The translations under genes were made by a program, and so were the position numbers. A model generated the notes under the pieces. It saw only the letters and a program-made list of their open reading frames with translations. It searched no databases and was not told where the DNA came from. This document shows, in pieces, positions 41,256 to 49,298 of a stretch of DNA of 64,000 nt. How positions within the stretch are numbered: position 1 is the first letter of the stretch; the number at the start of each line of letters is the position of its first letter. The DNA is from Oscillospiraceae bacterium (GTDB taxonomy: Bacteria > Bacillota > Clostridia > Oscillospirales > Oscillospiraceae): the NCBI GenBank assembly GCA_910575265.1, contig CAJTEA010000005.1, forward strand, positions 123,185 through 187,184, given 5' to 3'.

Positions 41256-42914
41256 TTATTGACTGTCCGCATAGTTGATCTCCCCTTCCGTATCCAGATT
41301 AGCCACGATATTCAGCGCCCGGTTGACTCCGGCGGTGACCGCCTTGGAGGTGGCGGTGGCCCCGCTGACCACGTCCACCGAGTTGTTGCCCGAATTGCGC
41401 AGGGTGCCTGACCGGCCGATATAGCGGCTCAGCGCCTCGGGAGTCAGGGCGGTGGTTCCCACCCGGTCGGTCTCGTTGTGGCTGTCAATGGCCACGCCGG
41501 TGACTTCGCCGTTCAGATCCACCCCTACCGTCATGGTGATCGGTCCGCCAAAGCCCTGGCTCTGGACCTCCACGCAGTAGCCCAGAAGCTGGCCCTCCCC
41601 GTTGTAACCGGCGGTGATGGACAGCGCGCCGCTGGCCCGGTAGGGGGTCTCGGCCCCCACCACGGCCTGGGGCATGGCCTGGGCCAGAAGCTCATGCTGG
41701 GCCTGGACCTCCGCCCGGGCGGCGTTCAGATCGGTGAAGCGGTGGACGCCGAAAATGACCGCGCAGGTGACCAGAAGCACCCCGGCCAGAGGCACGCCGG
41801 TTTTAAGGAGGGCGCGCAGCTGATCCAGATAGGCCTCGCCGGGAGCCTGGCCCTCCTGCCGGGGGGCGGGCCTCCAGTTCAGCTTGGGCATAACAAATTT
41901 GATCTCCGCCAGATTGGCCCAGCTCCGGGCCAGGACAGCCCGGGTAGCGGCAAAGTTGCTGACGCCGAACCTCCTCGGCAGTCCCAGCCGGTCCAGCAGC
42001 CAGACCATGCAGTTCATAGTGAGGATAGCCCAGCCCACTCCCTCGGGGTAGGGACTGGAGGTGCGCAGAAGCACCGTGAACAGGCCGCAGCCGACGCCGA
42101 ACATCACCTGGCCCCGGGGGGTGACCGGAGAGGTAGTGGGGTCGGTGGCAAAAAAGACGGCTCCCATCAGCAGACCGCCGCCCATCAGCTGATAGGCGGT
42201 CCAGATGAAGGGAGACACCCCCTCCGGAGCGGAGAACAGGGCGAAGATGGCCACTGTGGTCAGATAACCGGCGGGAATCCGGAAAGAGATGACCCGGCGC
42301 AGCACCAGATAGACCAGCCCCAGCAGAAGCATAAAGGTGGAAATCTCCCCCATACATCCGCCCCGCTGGCCCAGAAACATGATGTCCAGCGCCTGAGGGG
42401 GCAGGGAACCCTCATGGAGGTAGGCCATGGGAGTGGCGGCGGACACCGCGTCGGTGGCGGTGAGGGACAGCTGCTGCATGGGCTGGGGCCAGGTGGTCAT
42501 AAGGATGGGCATGGTGCCGGCCAGCATCCGTCCGGCCAGAGCGGGGTTCATAAAGTTCCGGCCCAGACCGCCGTAAAACTGTTTCACCACGATGATGGCG
42601 AAGGCGGCCCCCATCACCGGCACCCAGTAAGGGGTGCTGGCGGGCAGGCTCAGGGCGAGCAGCAGGCCGGTGACACAGGCGGACAGATCGCCAACGCTGA
42701 TACGCTGCCGGGTGAGCAGGCGGTAGAGCAACTCGAAGAACACGCAGGACACAATGGACACCGCGGTGAGAACCAGAGCCCTGGGTCCAAAGAAGAACAC
42801 CGCCATGCCCAGGGCGGGCAGCAGAGCCACCATCACGTCGGCCATCATGGCCCGGGTGGTGGAGGGCTGGCGCAGCTGGGGGGACAGGCGCCTGGGAACA
42901 TAACTGACGCTCAT
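41256..42914 (-). CDS. RnfD-RnfG fusion protein
   Basis: The 552-residue protein joins two Rnf subunits that are normally separate. Residues 1 to about 320 are RnfD with about nine helices and the FMN-attachment region TATDAVSAATPMAYL. After a linker, a helix at about 372-390 opens an RnfG part with the covalent FMN motif SGATATS at 518-524 and IDSHNETDRVGT before it. The frame is continuous with no sign of an assembly error. ATG 42914 overlaps the rnfC stop by 4 bp. Both flavins would sit on one chain. The function should be electron transfer between ferredoxin and NAD coupled to Na or H transport. Confidence 0.9.
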   Translation of the reverse strand: MSVSYVPRRLSPQLRQPSTTRAMMADVMVALLPALGMAVFFFGPRALVLTAVSIVSCVFFELLYRLLTRQRISVGDLSACVTGLLLALSLPASTPYWVPVMGAAFAIIVVKQFYGGLGRNFMNPALAGRMLAGTMPILMTTWPQPMQQLSLTATDAVSAATPMAYLHEGSLPPQALDIMFLGQRGGCMGEISTFMLLLGLVYLVLRRVISFRIPAGYLTTVAIFALFSAPEGVSPFIWTAYQLMGGGLLMGAVFFATDPTTSPVTPRGQVMFGVGCGLFTVLLRTSSPYPEGVGWAILTMNCMVWLLDRLGLPRRFGVSNFAATRAVLARSWANLAEIKFVMPKLNWRPAPRQEGQAPGEAYLDQLRALLKTGVPLAGVLLVTCAVIFGVHRFTDLNAARAEVQAQHELLAQAMPQAVVGAETPYRASGALSITAGYNGEGQLLGYCVEVQSQGFGGPITMTVGVDLNGEVTGVAIDSHNETDRVGTTALTPEALSRYIGRSGTLRNSGNNSVDVVSGATATSKAVTAGVNRALNIVANLDTEGEINYADSQ

Positions 42915-44233
42915 TGCTTTCCCCCCCTTTTGACAAATACAGCCGCCTGGGCCACCGTTTCCACCAGAGGAATCTGCGCGGGACAGATGAAGGAGCAGCA
43001 GCCGCAGGCGTTGCAGTCCTCTAAGTTGTATTTGGACAGCCGCTTCAGGTCCTGTTCCTCCAGGGCCCGGCGGATGATGGTAGGGGCCAGGTGCATAGGA
43101 CAGGCCCCCACGCACTTGCCGCAGCGGATGCACACGCCGCCGGGCAGGTCGGGCTTGTGCTCCCAACCGGTAAGACAGAGCAGGCAGTTGGTGTCCTTGG
43201 TCACTGGAACGTCCAGGTTGGTCAGGGCGATGCCCATCATGGGCCCGCCGATGAGCATCCGGTCCGGCGTCTCCCGCAATCCGCCGCAGGACTCCAGCAG
43301 ATGGCGCAGGGGGGTGCCAATGGGCACCCACAGGTTCCGGGGGCGGGTGACCGCCCCGCCGGTCACGGTGACCGCCCGGTGGGTGATGGGCTTGCCCTGA
43401 AACAGGGCGTCGTGGATGGCATAGACGGTGGCCACGTTGAACACCGCGCATTTCACGTCCAGGGGGGAGCCCTTCGGGGGGACCTCCCGGCCGGTGACGG
43501 TCTGGATGATCTGCTTTTCCGCCCCCAAGGGGTAGCAGGTGCGCACGGGGAGGATATTCACCCGGCTGGCCCCCTTGCGGCGCAGGCGGCGTTCCACCGC
43601 CTCCACGGCGTTGAGCTTGTCCCCCTCGGTGACCACCACCACCCGCTCCGCTCCCAGGCAGAGGGCCAGGGCCTGGGCTCCCCGGAGGATGTTCTCGCTG
43701 CGCTCCAGCAGCAGCCGGTAGTCGGCGGTGACGTAGGGCTCACACTCAGCGGCGTTGACGATGAGGGTGTCAATCTTTCCGGCGGAGCGGGCGATTTTAT
43801 CCTGGCTGGGGAAGGCGCCTCCCCCCATGCCCACCACGCCCGCCGTCTCCACCCGTTTCAGCACCTGGGCCAGGGTGAACTGCCGGGGGTCCAGGGGGGG
43901 GAGCTGGCCGTCGTAGGGGGTACCGCGTTCATCGTTGTCAATCAGAATCGCCGGGGACTGCCCGCCCCAGGGATGGGGCCAGGGAACAATGTCCCGCACC
44001 CGGCCAGAGACGCTGGCGTGGGCCGCCGCGCCCGTCTCTCCCCGCCGGGCGATAGGCTGGCCCACCGTCACCGGGTCGCCTGGGCTGACCAGGGGGGTGG
44101 ACGGCCCGTCTGAGCACATGAGCAGCGGAATCACAATCTCTCTGGGCGTCTGGGACAGGCGGGTCATGGGTTTGCGCTTGGTATTGTCTTTCCGGGTGGC
44201 GGGGTACACCCCGCCGAAAAAGGAATGGGTCAT
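42911..44233 (-). CDS. rnfC: RnfC-like electron transport subunit
   Basis: The 440-residue peripheral subunit has the FMN/NAD region GVVGMGGGAFPSQDKI and NAAECEPYVTADYRLL, the SLBB-like middle part and two 4Fe-4S motifs near the C-terminus (CIRCGKCVGACP and CNACGCCSFICP). It is the entry point for NAD in Rnf complexes. ATG 44233 begins MTHSFFGGVYPATRKDNTK, the usual RnfC start; 12 further upstream codons are open but run into the promoter. It overlaps the rnfDG fusion by 4 bp and is the first gene of the cluster. Confidence 0.93.
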   Translation of the reverse strand: MTHSFFGGVYPATRKDNTKRKPMTRLSQTPREIVIPLLMCSDGPSTPLVSPGDPVTVGQPIARRGETGAAAHASVSGRVRDIVPWPHPWGGQSPAILIDNDERGTPYDGQLPPLDPRQFTLAQVLKRVETAGVVGMGGGAFPSQDKIARSAGKIDTLIVNAAECEPYVTADYRLLLERSENILRGAQALALCLGAERVVVVTEGDKLNAVEAVERRLRRKGASRVNILPVRTCYPLGAEKQIIQTVTGREVPPKGSPLDVKCAVFNVATVYAIHDALFQGKPITHRAVTVTGGAVTRPRNLWVPIGTPLRHLLESCGGLRETPDRMLIGGPMMGIALTNLDVPVTKDTNCLLCLTGWEHKPDLPGGVCIRCGKCVGACPMHLAPTIIRRALEEQDLKRLSKYNLEDCNACGCCSFICPAQIPLVETVAQAAVFVKRGGKQ

Positions 44234-44292
44234 AAGGATGAAACCTCGCTTTGACAAAGTGCGTGTCATTTCCCGACATTTACACAGTTTAC

Positions 44293-44321
44293 ATGATAAT
44301 CCAATCCGCGCCGTCTGTCAA
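44293..44321 (-). promoter_or_regulatory. Promoter of the rnf cluster
   Basis: TTGACA (44321-44316) and TATCAT (44298-44293) are 17 bp apart on the minus strand. Confidence 0.8.
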
Positions 44322-44637
44322 TGTAATTGTACCCGGAAAATGGGCGCCGTTCTCCACAGACCGGAGTGTTCAAGGCTGTAAAACTCTATATTATCCTGGA
44401 CCGCTACTTCTGTAAACATTATCGCGGCTTGCTCCGCGTTGATGATAGATTCGCAAAAACCAGTGGAGCCGCTTTGTGCCCTCCCGCCATCGCTATTTGC
44501 CGCGGAATAAATGGTTTGGGCAGAATTTCAGCGGGCGACGCCCTGGCCCACAAGCTGCTTCACCAGCGGTCTTTTCCCCCCAAATCCCACATGGTCTATA
44601 TGATCCCATACTCATCCTTGGGAATGTTGGAAAATTG
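44322..44637. other. Stretch without a recognisable gene
   Basis: Open frames here have no ribosome binding site and no recognisable motif. Nothing else is visible apart from short AT-rich parts. Confidence 0.5.
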
Positions 44638-44774
44638 TACCGCCACTGATCGTAATCCTCTTTGGAAATTTCACCGCACATATATTTCTTCCGCAATTCC
44701 GGTTTTGGAGTCTTTGCCCCGATCTCATACTGGGCTACGCGGACAGAGGCGGTTCGAGAGGAAAAACCAACCGC
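44638..44774 (-). pseudogene. Short remnant, possibly of a helix-turn-helix regulator
   Basis: One minus-strand frame reads SVRVAQYEIGAKTPKPELRKK, then YMCGEISKEDYDQWRYNFP, and is entered from a TGA at its 5' side. The first part is like the end of an XRE helix-turn-helix (recognition helix followed by E-x-G-x-x-x-P). The frame has no start signal and loses sense after RYNFP, where a one-base shift would continue IPKDEYG. It is next to tRNA-Thr, a common insertion site. Confidence 0.25.
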
Positions 44775-44826
44775 TCATATCATGTCGATCGGTCGCGCTT
44801 ATATTAAAATAACAAGCAAACAAAAG

Positions 44827-44852
44827 CCCCGAATATCAGCTGATATTCGGGG
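44827..44852. terminator. Terminator after tRNA-Thr
   Basis: Perfect 26-bp palindrome CCCCGAATATCAGC... with CTTTTGTTT on the minus strand, 5 bp behind the tRNA. Confidence 0.75.
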
Positions 44853-44856
44853 TTTT

Positions 44857-44931
44857 TGGAGCTGATGGTGGGAATCGAACCCACAACCTTCTCATTACGA
44901 GTGAGATGCTCTGCCATTGAGCCACATCAGC
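44857..44931 (-). tRNA. tRNA-Thr(CGT)
   Basis: Minus strand: acceptor GCTGATG/CATCAGC, D-arm GGCTCAATGGCAGAGC, anticodon arm with loop CTCGTAA (anticodon CGT), T-arm GTGGGTTCGATTCCCAC, and an encoded CCA (44857-44859). All arms pair. Confidence 0.95.
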
Positions 44932-44950
44932 GTATTCAGTTGTCTTTGCC

Positions 44951-45001
44951 TGGCCTGGTCGTTACGAATCAGCCGCTCTACCGACTAAGCTGTACCGGTG
45001 C
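44951..45001 (-). pseudogene. Truncated, damaged tRNA copy (tRNA-Thr-like)
   Basis: The minus strand reads ACCGGTACAGCTTAGTCGG, TAGAGCGGCTGATTCGTAAC and GACCAGG, i.e. acceptor 5' strand, a D-arm GCTT..GAGC and an anticodon region with CTGATTCGTAA as in tRNA-Thr(CGT). The 3' half of the anticodon stem is altered, and the T-arm and the acceptor 3' strand are absent. The intact tRNA-Thr lies 20 bp further on. Confidence 0.55.
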
Positions 45002-45123
45002 AGTACGTATCATTATACTCAAACTCAGTATGTTCGTCAAGGGGCCAACGGATAATTTTCCGCTATACTTTTTTCCGGCCGGATGGTAAACTATACCCAA
45101 CAATCACAGAAAAGGGGGTCCAT

Positions 45124-46023
45124 ATGGTTATTACTGGCTTTTCGGAACTGAAAACGAAGCTCCGCGATCTGCCGCCCAAGACGGCGGTAGTGGCGGCGGC
45201 CCATGACGAGCACACCCTTCAGGCGGTGTTCGCCGCTCGGCGGGACGGGCTGATCCGTCCCATTCTGGTGGGGCACAGGGAGGAAATTCTGTCCATTGCC
45301 CGCGGTCTGGGCGAGGAGCTGGACCCCGGTCAGGTGCTGGACGCCGGGGACGACGCCGGCTGTGCCGCCCGATCGGTGGAGCTGATCCGCTCCGGAGCGG
45401 GGGCCATGCTCATCAAGGGGATGCTCCAGACAGGCGCACTGCTGAAGGCGGTGGTCAACCGGGATACGGGGATTCGGGCCAGCGCGGTGATGTCCCACGT
45501 GGCAATTCTGGACGTACCCGGCTACCACAAGCTGCTTTATGTGACCGACGGCGGCATGGTGGTGGCTCCGGATCTGGAACAAAAACGGCACATCCTGCGC
45601 AACGCGGTGGACTTCTGCCGCTTTCTGGGCTATGACCGCCCCAAAGCGGCGGCCCTGTGCGCGGTGGAGACGGTAACTCCCTCCATGCCCGAGACGGCGG
45701 ACGCCGCCGCGCTGAAGGCGGAGGGCAGCCAGGGGGATTTTGGCCCCTGTCTGGTGGAAGGCCCCATCTCCCTGGACCTGGCTACCGACGCCGGGGCCGC
45801 CCGGGTCAAGGGCTACCACAGCCCGGTGGCGGGGGACGCCGACATCCTGCTGGCCCCCTCTATCGCGGCGGGCAACCTGCTGGGCAAGTCGCTGTACGGT
45901 CTGGCCGGAGGCGAAATGGCGGGGGTGGTTCTGGGGGCGTCAGCGCCCATCACGGTCAACTCCCGAGGGGCCGCGGCGGAAGAAAAATACTGGTCCATCC
46001 TGATCTGCGCAGCCATGAATTGA
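45124..46023 (+). CDS. ptb: Phosphate butyryltransferase
   Basis: The 299-residue enzyme exchanges CoA for phosphate on butyryl-CoA. It belongs to the phosphate acetyl/butyryltransferase family with AGAMLIKGMLQTGALLKAV, ASAVMSHVAIL, LLYVTDGGMVVAPDL and ADILLAPSIAAGNLLGKSL. ATG 45124 has AAGGGGG before it; the frame is open further upstream but covers the promoter. It is 15 bp ahead of buk, the usual pair for butyrate formation with ATP gain. Confidence 0.95.
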   Translation: MVITGFSELKTKLRDLPPKTAVVAAAHDEHTLQAVFAARRDGLIRPILVGHREEILSIARGLGEELDPGQVLDAGDDAGCAARSVELIRSGAGAMLIKGMLQTGALLKAVVNRDTGIRASAVMSHVAILDVPGYHKLLYVTDGGMVVAPDLEQKRHILRNAVDFCRFLGYDRPKAAALCAVETVTPSMPETADAAALKAEGSQGDFGPCLVEGPISLDLATDAGAARVKGYHSPVAGDADILLAPSIAAGNLLGKSLYGLAGGEMAGVVLGASAPITVNSRGAAAEEKYWSILICAAMN

Positions 46024-46038
46024 GCGGAGGAGGTTCCC

Positions 46039-47124
46039 ATGTCTTTTGATATTCTGATTCTGAATCCCGGCTCCACCAGCACCAAGGCGGCGGTTTATCA
46101 GGATGAGCGGCTTTTGATGATTCGCGGCATGGTTCACACCAACCAGGACCTGGCCCCCTACCCCACCCTCAACGATCAGCTGGACTACCGGGTGGGTATG
46201 GTGCGCAGCTGGCTGGCTCAGGAGGGCTACAGCCTGTCCCGGCTGTCCGCCGTGGTGGGACGGGGCGGCATCATCCCAAACATCGTATCCGGGGGCTACC
46301 TGGTGGACGAGGCGCTGGCCGACTGCCTGCTTCACCACACCGTGTTCGATCACGCCTCCAACCTGGGCGGGCTGATGGCCCGGGAGTTCGCCCGGCCCCT
46401 GGAGATTCCCGCCTATATCTACGACGCCGTCACCAGCGACGAGCTCCTTCCCGAGGCCCGTGTTACTGGCTTCAAGGAGGTCACCCGCGCCAGCTTCTGC
46501 CACGTTCTGAACGCCCGGGCCACCGGTCACAAGTACGCCCAGGCCATGGGGCGGCGGTACGAGGACATGAACCTAGTGATTGCCCACCTGGGCGGCGGCA
46601 TCTCCATCTCCGCCCACAGCCACGGACGGATCATCGACTCCGTGTCGGACGACGCCGGCCCCTTCTCCCCCGACCGGGGCGGCAGTCTGAACATGCTGTA
46701 TGTGCTGGATATGTGCTACTCAGGAAAATACACCAAGGCGGAAATGCTGAAGAAAATGCGGGGCGAGGGTGGGATGTCCGCCCTGCTGGGCACCCACGAC
46801 TGCCAGGAGGTGGAGCGGCGCATCGCCCAGGGGGACGAGTGGGCCGCGCTGGTCTATCGGGCCCAGGCGCTCCAGATCGCCAAAGGAGTGGGCACCATGC
46901 TGGCCTGCTTTACCGAGCTGATCGACGGGGTGATTCTCACCGGCGGACTGGCCAACTCCAAAAAGCTCACCAGCATGGTGATCCAATACCTCCACAATCT
47001 CTGCCGGGTGGTGGTCCTCCCAGGAGAAAATGAGATGGAGGCCCTGGCTCTGGGCGGGCTGCGTATTCTCCGGGGGGAGGAGAGCGTCCATGCGTTTCAT
47101 CCGGTCTGTCCCCTGACGCGGTAA
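46039..47124 (+). CDS. buk: Butyrate kinase
   Basis: The 361-residue acetokinase-family enzyme makes ATP and butyrate from butyryl phosphate. The N-terminal phosphate motif is LILNPGSTSTKAAVYQ, the substrate region is VVGRGGIIPNI, the ATP motif is IAHLGGGISISAHSHG, and the C-terminal motif is ILTGGLANSKKLT. AGGAGG precedes ATG 46039. Operon partner of ptb. A weak hairpin (GGGGG/CCCCC, about 47199-47220) lies behind it. Confidence 0.96.
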   Translation: MSFDILILNPGSTSTKAAVYQDERLLMIRGMVHTNQDLAPYPTLNDQLDYRVGMVRSWLAQEGYSLSRLSAVVGRGGIIPNIVSGGYLVDEALADCLLHHTVFDHASNLGGLMAREFARPLEIPAYIYDAVTSDELLPEARVTGFKEVTRASFCHVLNARATGHKYAQAMGRRYEDMNLVIAHLGGGISISAHSHGRIIDSVSDDAGPFSPDRGGSLNMLYVLDMCYSGKYTKAEMLKKMRGEGGMSALLGTHDCQEVERRIAQGDEWAALVYRAQALQIAKGVGTMLACFTELIDGVILTGGLANSKKLTSMVIQYLHNLCRVVVLPGENEMEALALGGLRILRGEESVHAFHPVCPLTR

Positions 47125-47249
47125 AAGCGCGCGAAGAAGGAATCAAAATTCCTCAAGGGAATGGATATGCCAGAAAAACAGACCGGAGTCAGGGACTTTC
47201 TGGGGGCGTCCAAAATACCCCCGTTTCATCTTCTATGGCGGTGTCCGCG

Positions 47250-48713
47250 CTAATCCAGCGTTTCCTCCACCATGGCCCACACCTGCCGCGCCGTCAGGCC
47301 GTCACAGCGGTAGGACACCAGCGTCCCGTCGGGGTGGAGTACATCAAAGGAGTAGGTCATCCCGCCTGTGTCGTGTTCCCGGCCCCGGGCCTCCACAATG
47401 TCCAGGGACATGTCCTCAGCTTTGAAGGCGGGGCGGTCTACCGTCTCCCGGTACTTCTCAGGAACACTGTCGCACCAGGGGATGGGATACAGGCTCAGAT
47501 CATAGGTCTCCGGCTGGTCGGGGGACACCAGATTATAAGAGTGATATCCCTCCTGGTAGACGGCCACCTCCACATTGTCGTAGGCCCCTACCCTACTCCA
47601 GCGGACAAACAGGCTGTTGCTGTGGCCTTCCTGATAGCTGAGACGGCCGTAGAACTCGTTATAGCCCTCCGGCTCCGCCGTGGGCAGGTAGGGGGCAAAG
47701 TCCGCCTCCTGCCGGGCCTGGGCCAGGGTGGAGAAGCTCTCCTCCCGCCAGGCGGGGATGTTTTCGTTTTCTGCCAGGTGATCCAGGTACAGCCCGCCGT
47801 CGGTCAGGGCCTGACGGACAAACAGGGCGTTGAAGGCCTGGGCCCCGCCCAGGTCCATGCTTCCGTCCTGCTCATATTCCACCCTCATCAGGCTGTTCCG
47901 GTTAACAAACCGGACGCCGATGTCGTTTTTGGTCATAAACTCACTGCCGCAGATATAGTCGTCCTGGCCGTCGCCGTCCCGGTCGTAGACCTGGCTCCAG
48001 CCGGCCACAGAGACGCCGTTAAACTCGCTGATGATGTCTCCCCGGTTCGCGTCGATGCAGCAGGTGAAGGGCAGGGCACCTGGGCACAGCTCCAGCTCAA
48101 AGCTGGCCCGGTCCTGTTCGCCCCAGACCCACAGCTCCATCAGCTGGCCCTGGCCGTCGTACAGGGCCCGGCCCTGGAGGGTATAGCCGTCCCAGAACAG
48201 CATCCAGGGCAGGTCCCCCTGCTCCGTCTTGGGGTGGTCCGCCTGGGGCTTGCCCTCTGGCCCCCAGAAGATGGTCTGGACATCCTCCTTCTTCAGGTTT
48301 GTCATAAAGCTGCCCGGCAGATAGGCCCGGGACGCGTCGGAGGACAACTGAGACTGGTCGGTGATATCCTGGTAGTTGATGTCGGGAATCATGGGGAACG
48401 CCAGCTTGCCGCCTTCGGCGGGGCTGCTGACCACAAAGAGGTCATCGGACTCCACCACGTCCTTCTCTCCGGGCAGGGGGGTGTAGTCGGCGGCGAACTG
48501 GCCGGAGCTCTGGGGCGGGTTCGGGGTAGTGGCAGGGGCGGGCGCCAGCTTCCACGCCCCTACCCCGATGATGAGGGCGGCGCAGGCGGCCAGAGCCCCG
48601 TATTTCATCCAGCGGGAGCCGGGCCGCTTCTTTTTTACATCCAGGCTCAGCAGTCTTTCATGGAGTTCGGGAGAGGCCTCCTGGCGTCCCATATACGAGT
48701 CGTAATATTTCAT
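47250..48713 (-). CDS. Membrane-anchored partner of the ECF sigma factor (putative anti-sigma factor)
   Basis: The 487-residue protein has a short cytoplasmic N-terminus (MKYYDSYMGRQEASPELHER), a basic patch, one membrane helix at about 37-57 (YGALAACAALIIGVGAWKL), a Pro-rich linker and about 410 external residues of unknown fold. This is the layout of one-helix anti-sigma factors, and the gene is 23 bp behind an ECF sigma gene. No zinc-binding anti-sigma motif (HxxxCxxC) is visible, so the inhibitor part would be of a different type. An EF-hand-like DRDGDGQDDY motif lies near residue 225. The external part may sense a surface signal. Confidence 0.7.
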   Translation of the reverse strand: MKYYDSYMGRQEASPELHERLLSLDVKKKRPGSRWMKYGALAACAALIIGVGAWKLAPAPATTPNPPQSSGQFAADYTPLPGEKDVVESDDLFVVSSPAEGGKLAFPMIPDINYQDITDQSQLSSDASRAYLPGSFMTNLKKEDVQTIFWGPEGKPQADHPKTEQGDLPWMLFWDGYTLQGRALYDGQGQLMELWVWGEQDRASFELELCPGALPFTCCIDANRGDIISEFNGVSVAGWSQVYDRDGDGQDDYICGSEFMTKNDIGVRFVNRNSLMRVEYEQDGSMDLGGAQAFNALFVRQALTDGGLYLDHLAENENIPAWREESFSTLAQARQEADFAPYLPTAEPEGYNEFYGRLSYQEGHSNSLFVRWSRVGAYDNVEVAVYQEGYHSYNLVSPDQPETYDLSLYPIPWCDSVPEKYRETVDRPAFKAEDMSLDIVEARGREHDTGGMTYSFDVLHPDGTLVSYRCDGLTARQVWAMVEETLD

Positions 48714-48736
48714 AAAGAAACTCCTTTTTGTCGCGT

Positions 48737-49204
48737 CTAATTTGCTTCGATCAGCTTCCGCAGCCTGTCCCGGGCCCGGGACAGCCGGGAGCGCACGGTT
48801 CCCGGGCGGCAGCCCAGCATACGGGCGATCTCGTCAGTGCTGTACCCCTCGTAGTAGTGCAGGTGGATCACCGCCCGGTCCTCCGGGGGGAGGGCAAACA
48901 GCTCCTCCAGCTCCTCCCGTTCCTCGGGGCCAGGGGTGGGAAGGGTATCCGGGAGCGGCCCCACCCGCCGCCAGCCCAGACGCAGGCGGCTCTTGCAGCC
49001 GTTGACCAGCACCCGCGTCAGCCACGCGCCGGGGTTCTCCAAATCAGCGGGAGCCTTTTCCAGATACCGTATAAACGCGTCCTGAACGGCGTCCTCCGCC
49101 TCCTGCGGGTGACCCAGGATGGCCAGCGCCGCCCGGTACAGGCGGGTTTCGTTTTCTGTGACAAGCGCTTCCCAATCCACCGGCCGGTTGGATGTTCGGG
49201 ACAT
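48737..49204 (-). CDS. RNA polymerase ECF-type sigma factor
   Basis: The 155-residue protein has sigma region 2 (LYRAALAILGHPQEAEDAVQDAFIRYLE) and region 4 (LPPEDRAVIHLHYYEGYSTDEIARMLG, then TVRSRLSRARDRLR), with no regions 1 or 3. It directs RNA polymerase to a small regulon, which probably includes itself. AAAGGAGGTG precedes ATG 49204. The downstream gene encodes the presumed membrane-bound controller. Confidence 0.94.
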   Translation of the reverse strand: MSRTSNRPVDWEALVTENETRLYRAALAILGHPQEAEDAVQDAFIRYLEKAPADLENPGAWLTRVLVNGCKSRLRLGWRRVGPLPDTLPTPGPEEREELEELFALPPEDRAVIHLHYYEGYSTDEIARMLGCRPGTVRSRLSRARDRLRKLIEAN

Positions 49205-49230
49205 TCAGGCCACCTCCTTTCACTGATATA

Positions 49231-49256
49231 GGCGTTTGAGCGGACGGATTTGTTGC
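49231..49256 (-). promoter_or_regulatory. Candidate ECF-type promoter before the sigma gene
   Basis: GCAACA (49256-49251) and CGCC (49234-49231) are 16 bp apart; GCAAC with CGTC-like -10 boxes is typical for ECF factors. No sigma-A promoter is obvious in this short region. Confidence 0.4.
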
Positions 49257-49270
49257 AGTCAAAAAGAAAA

Positions 49271-49293
49271 AGCCTTCCCCGGCGGGGAAGGCT
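49271..49293 (-). terminator. Terminator of the FMN enzyme gene
   Basis: 10-bp stem AGCCTTCCCC/GGGGAAGGCT with TTTTTCTTTTT on the minus strand. Confidence 0.85.
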
Positions 49294-49298
49294 CGCGC

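Noticed and set aside
44327..44812. A 161-codon plus-strand frame upstream of tRNA-Thr
   Set aside because: No ribosome binding site, mixed composition and no recognisable motif; it overlaps the rnfC promoter region and the remnant on the other strand.
47161..47253. A 30-codon frame (MDMPEKQTGVRDFLGASK...) between buk and the anti-sigma-like gene
   Set aside because: The AAGGGA site is only 3 bp from the first ATG, there is no promoter, and the frame runs over the stop codon region of the opposite gene.
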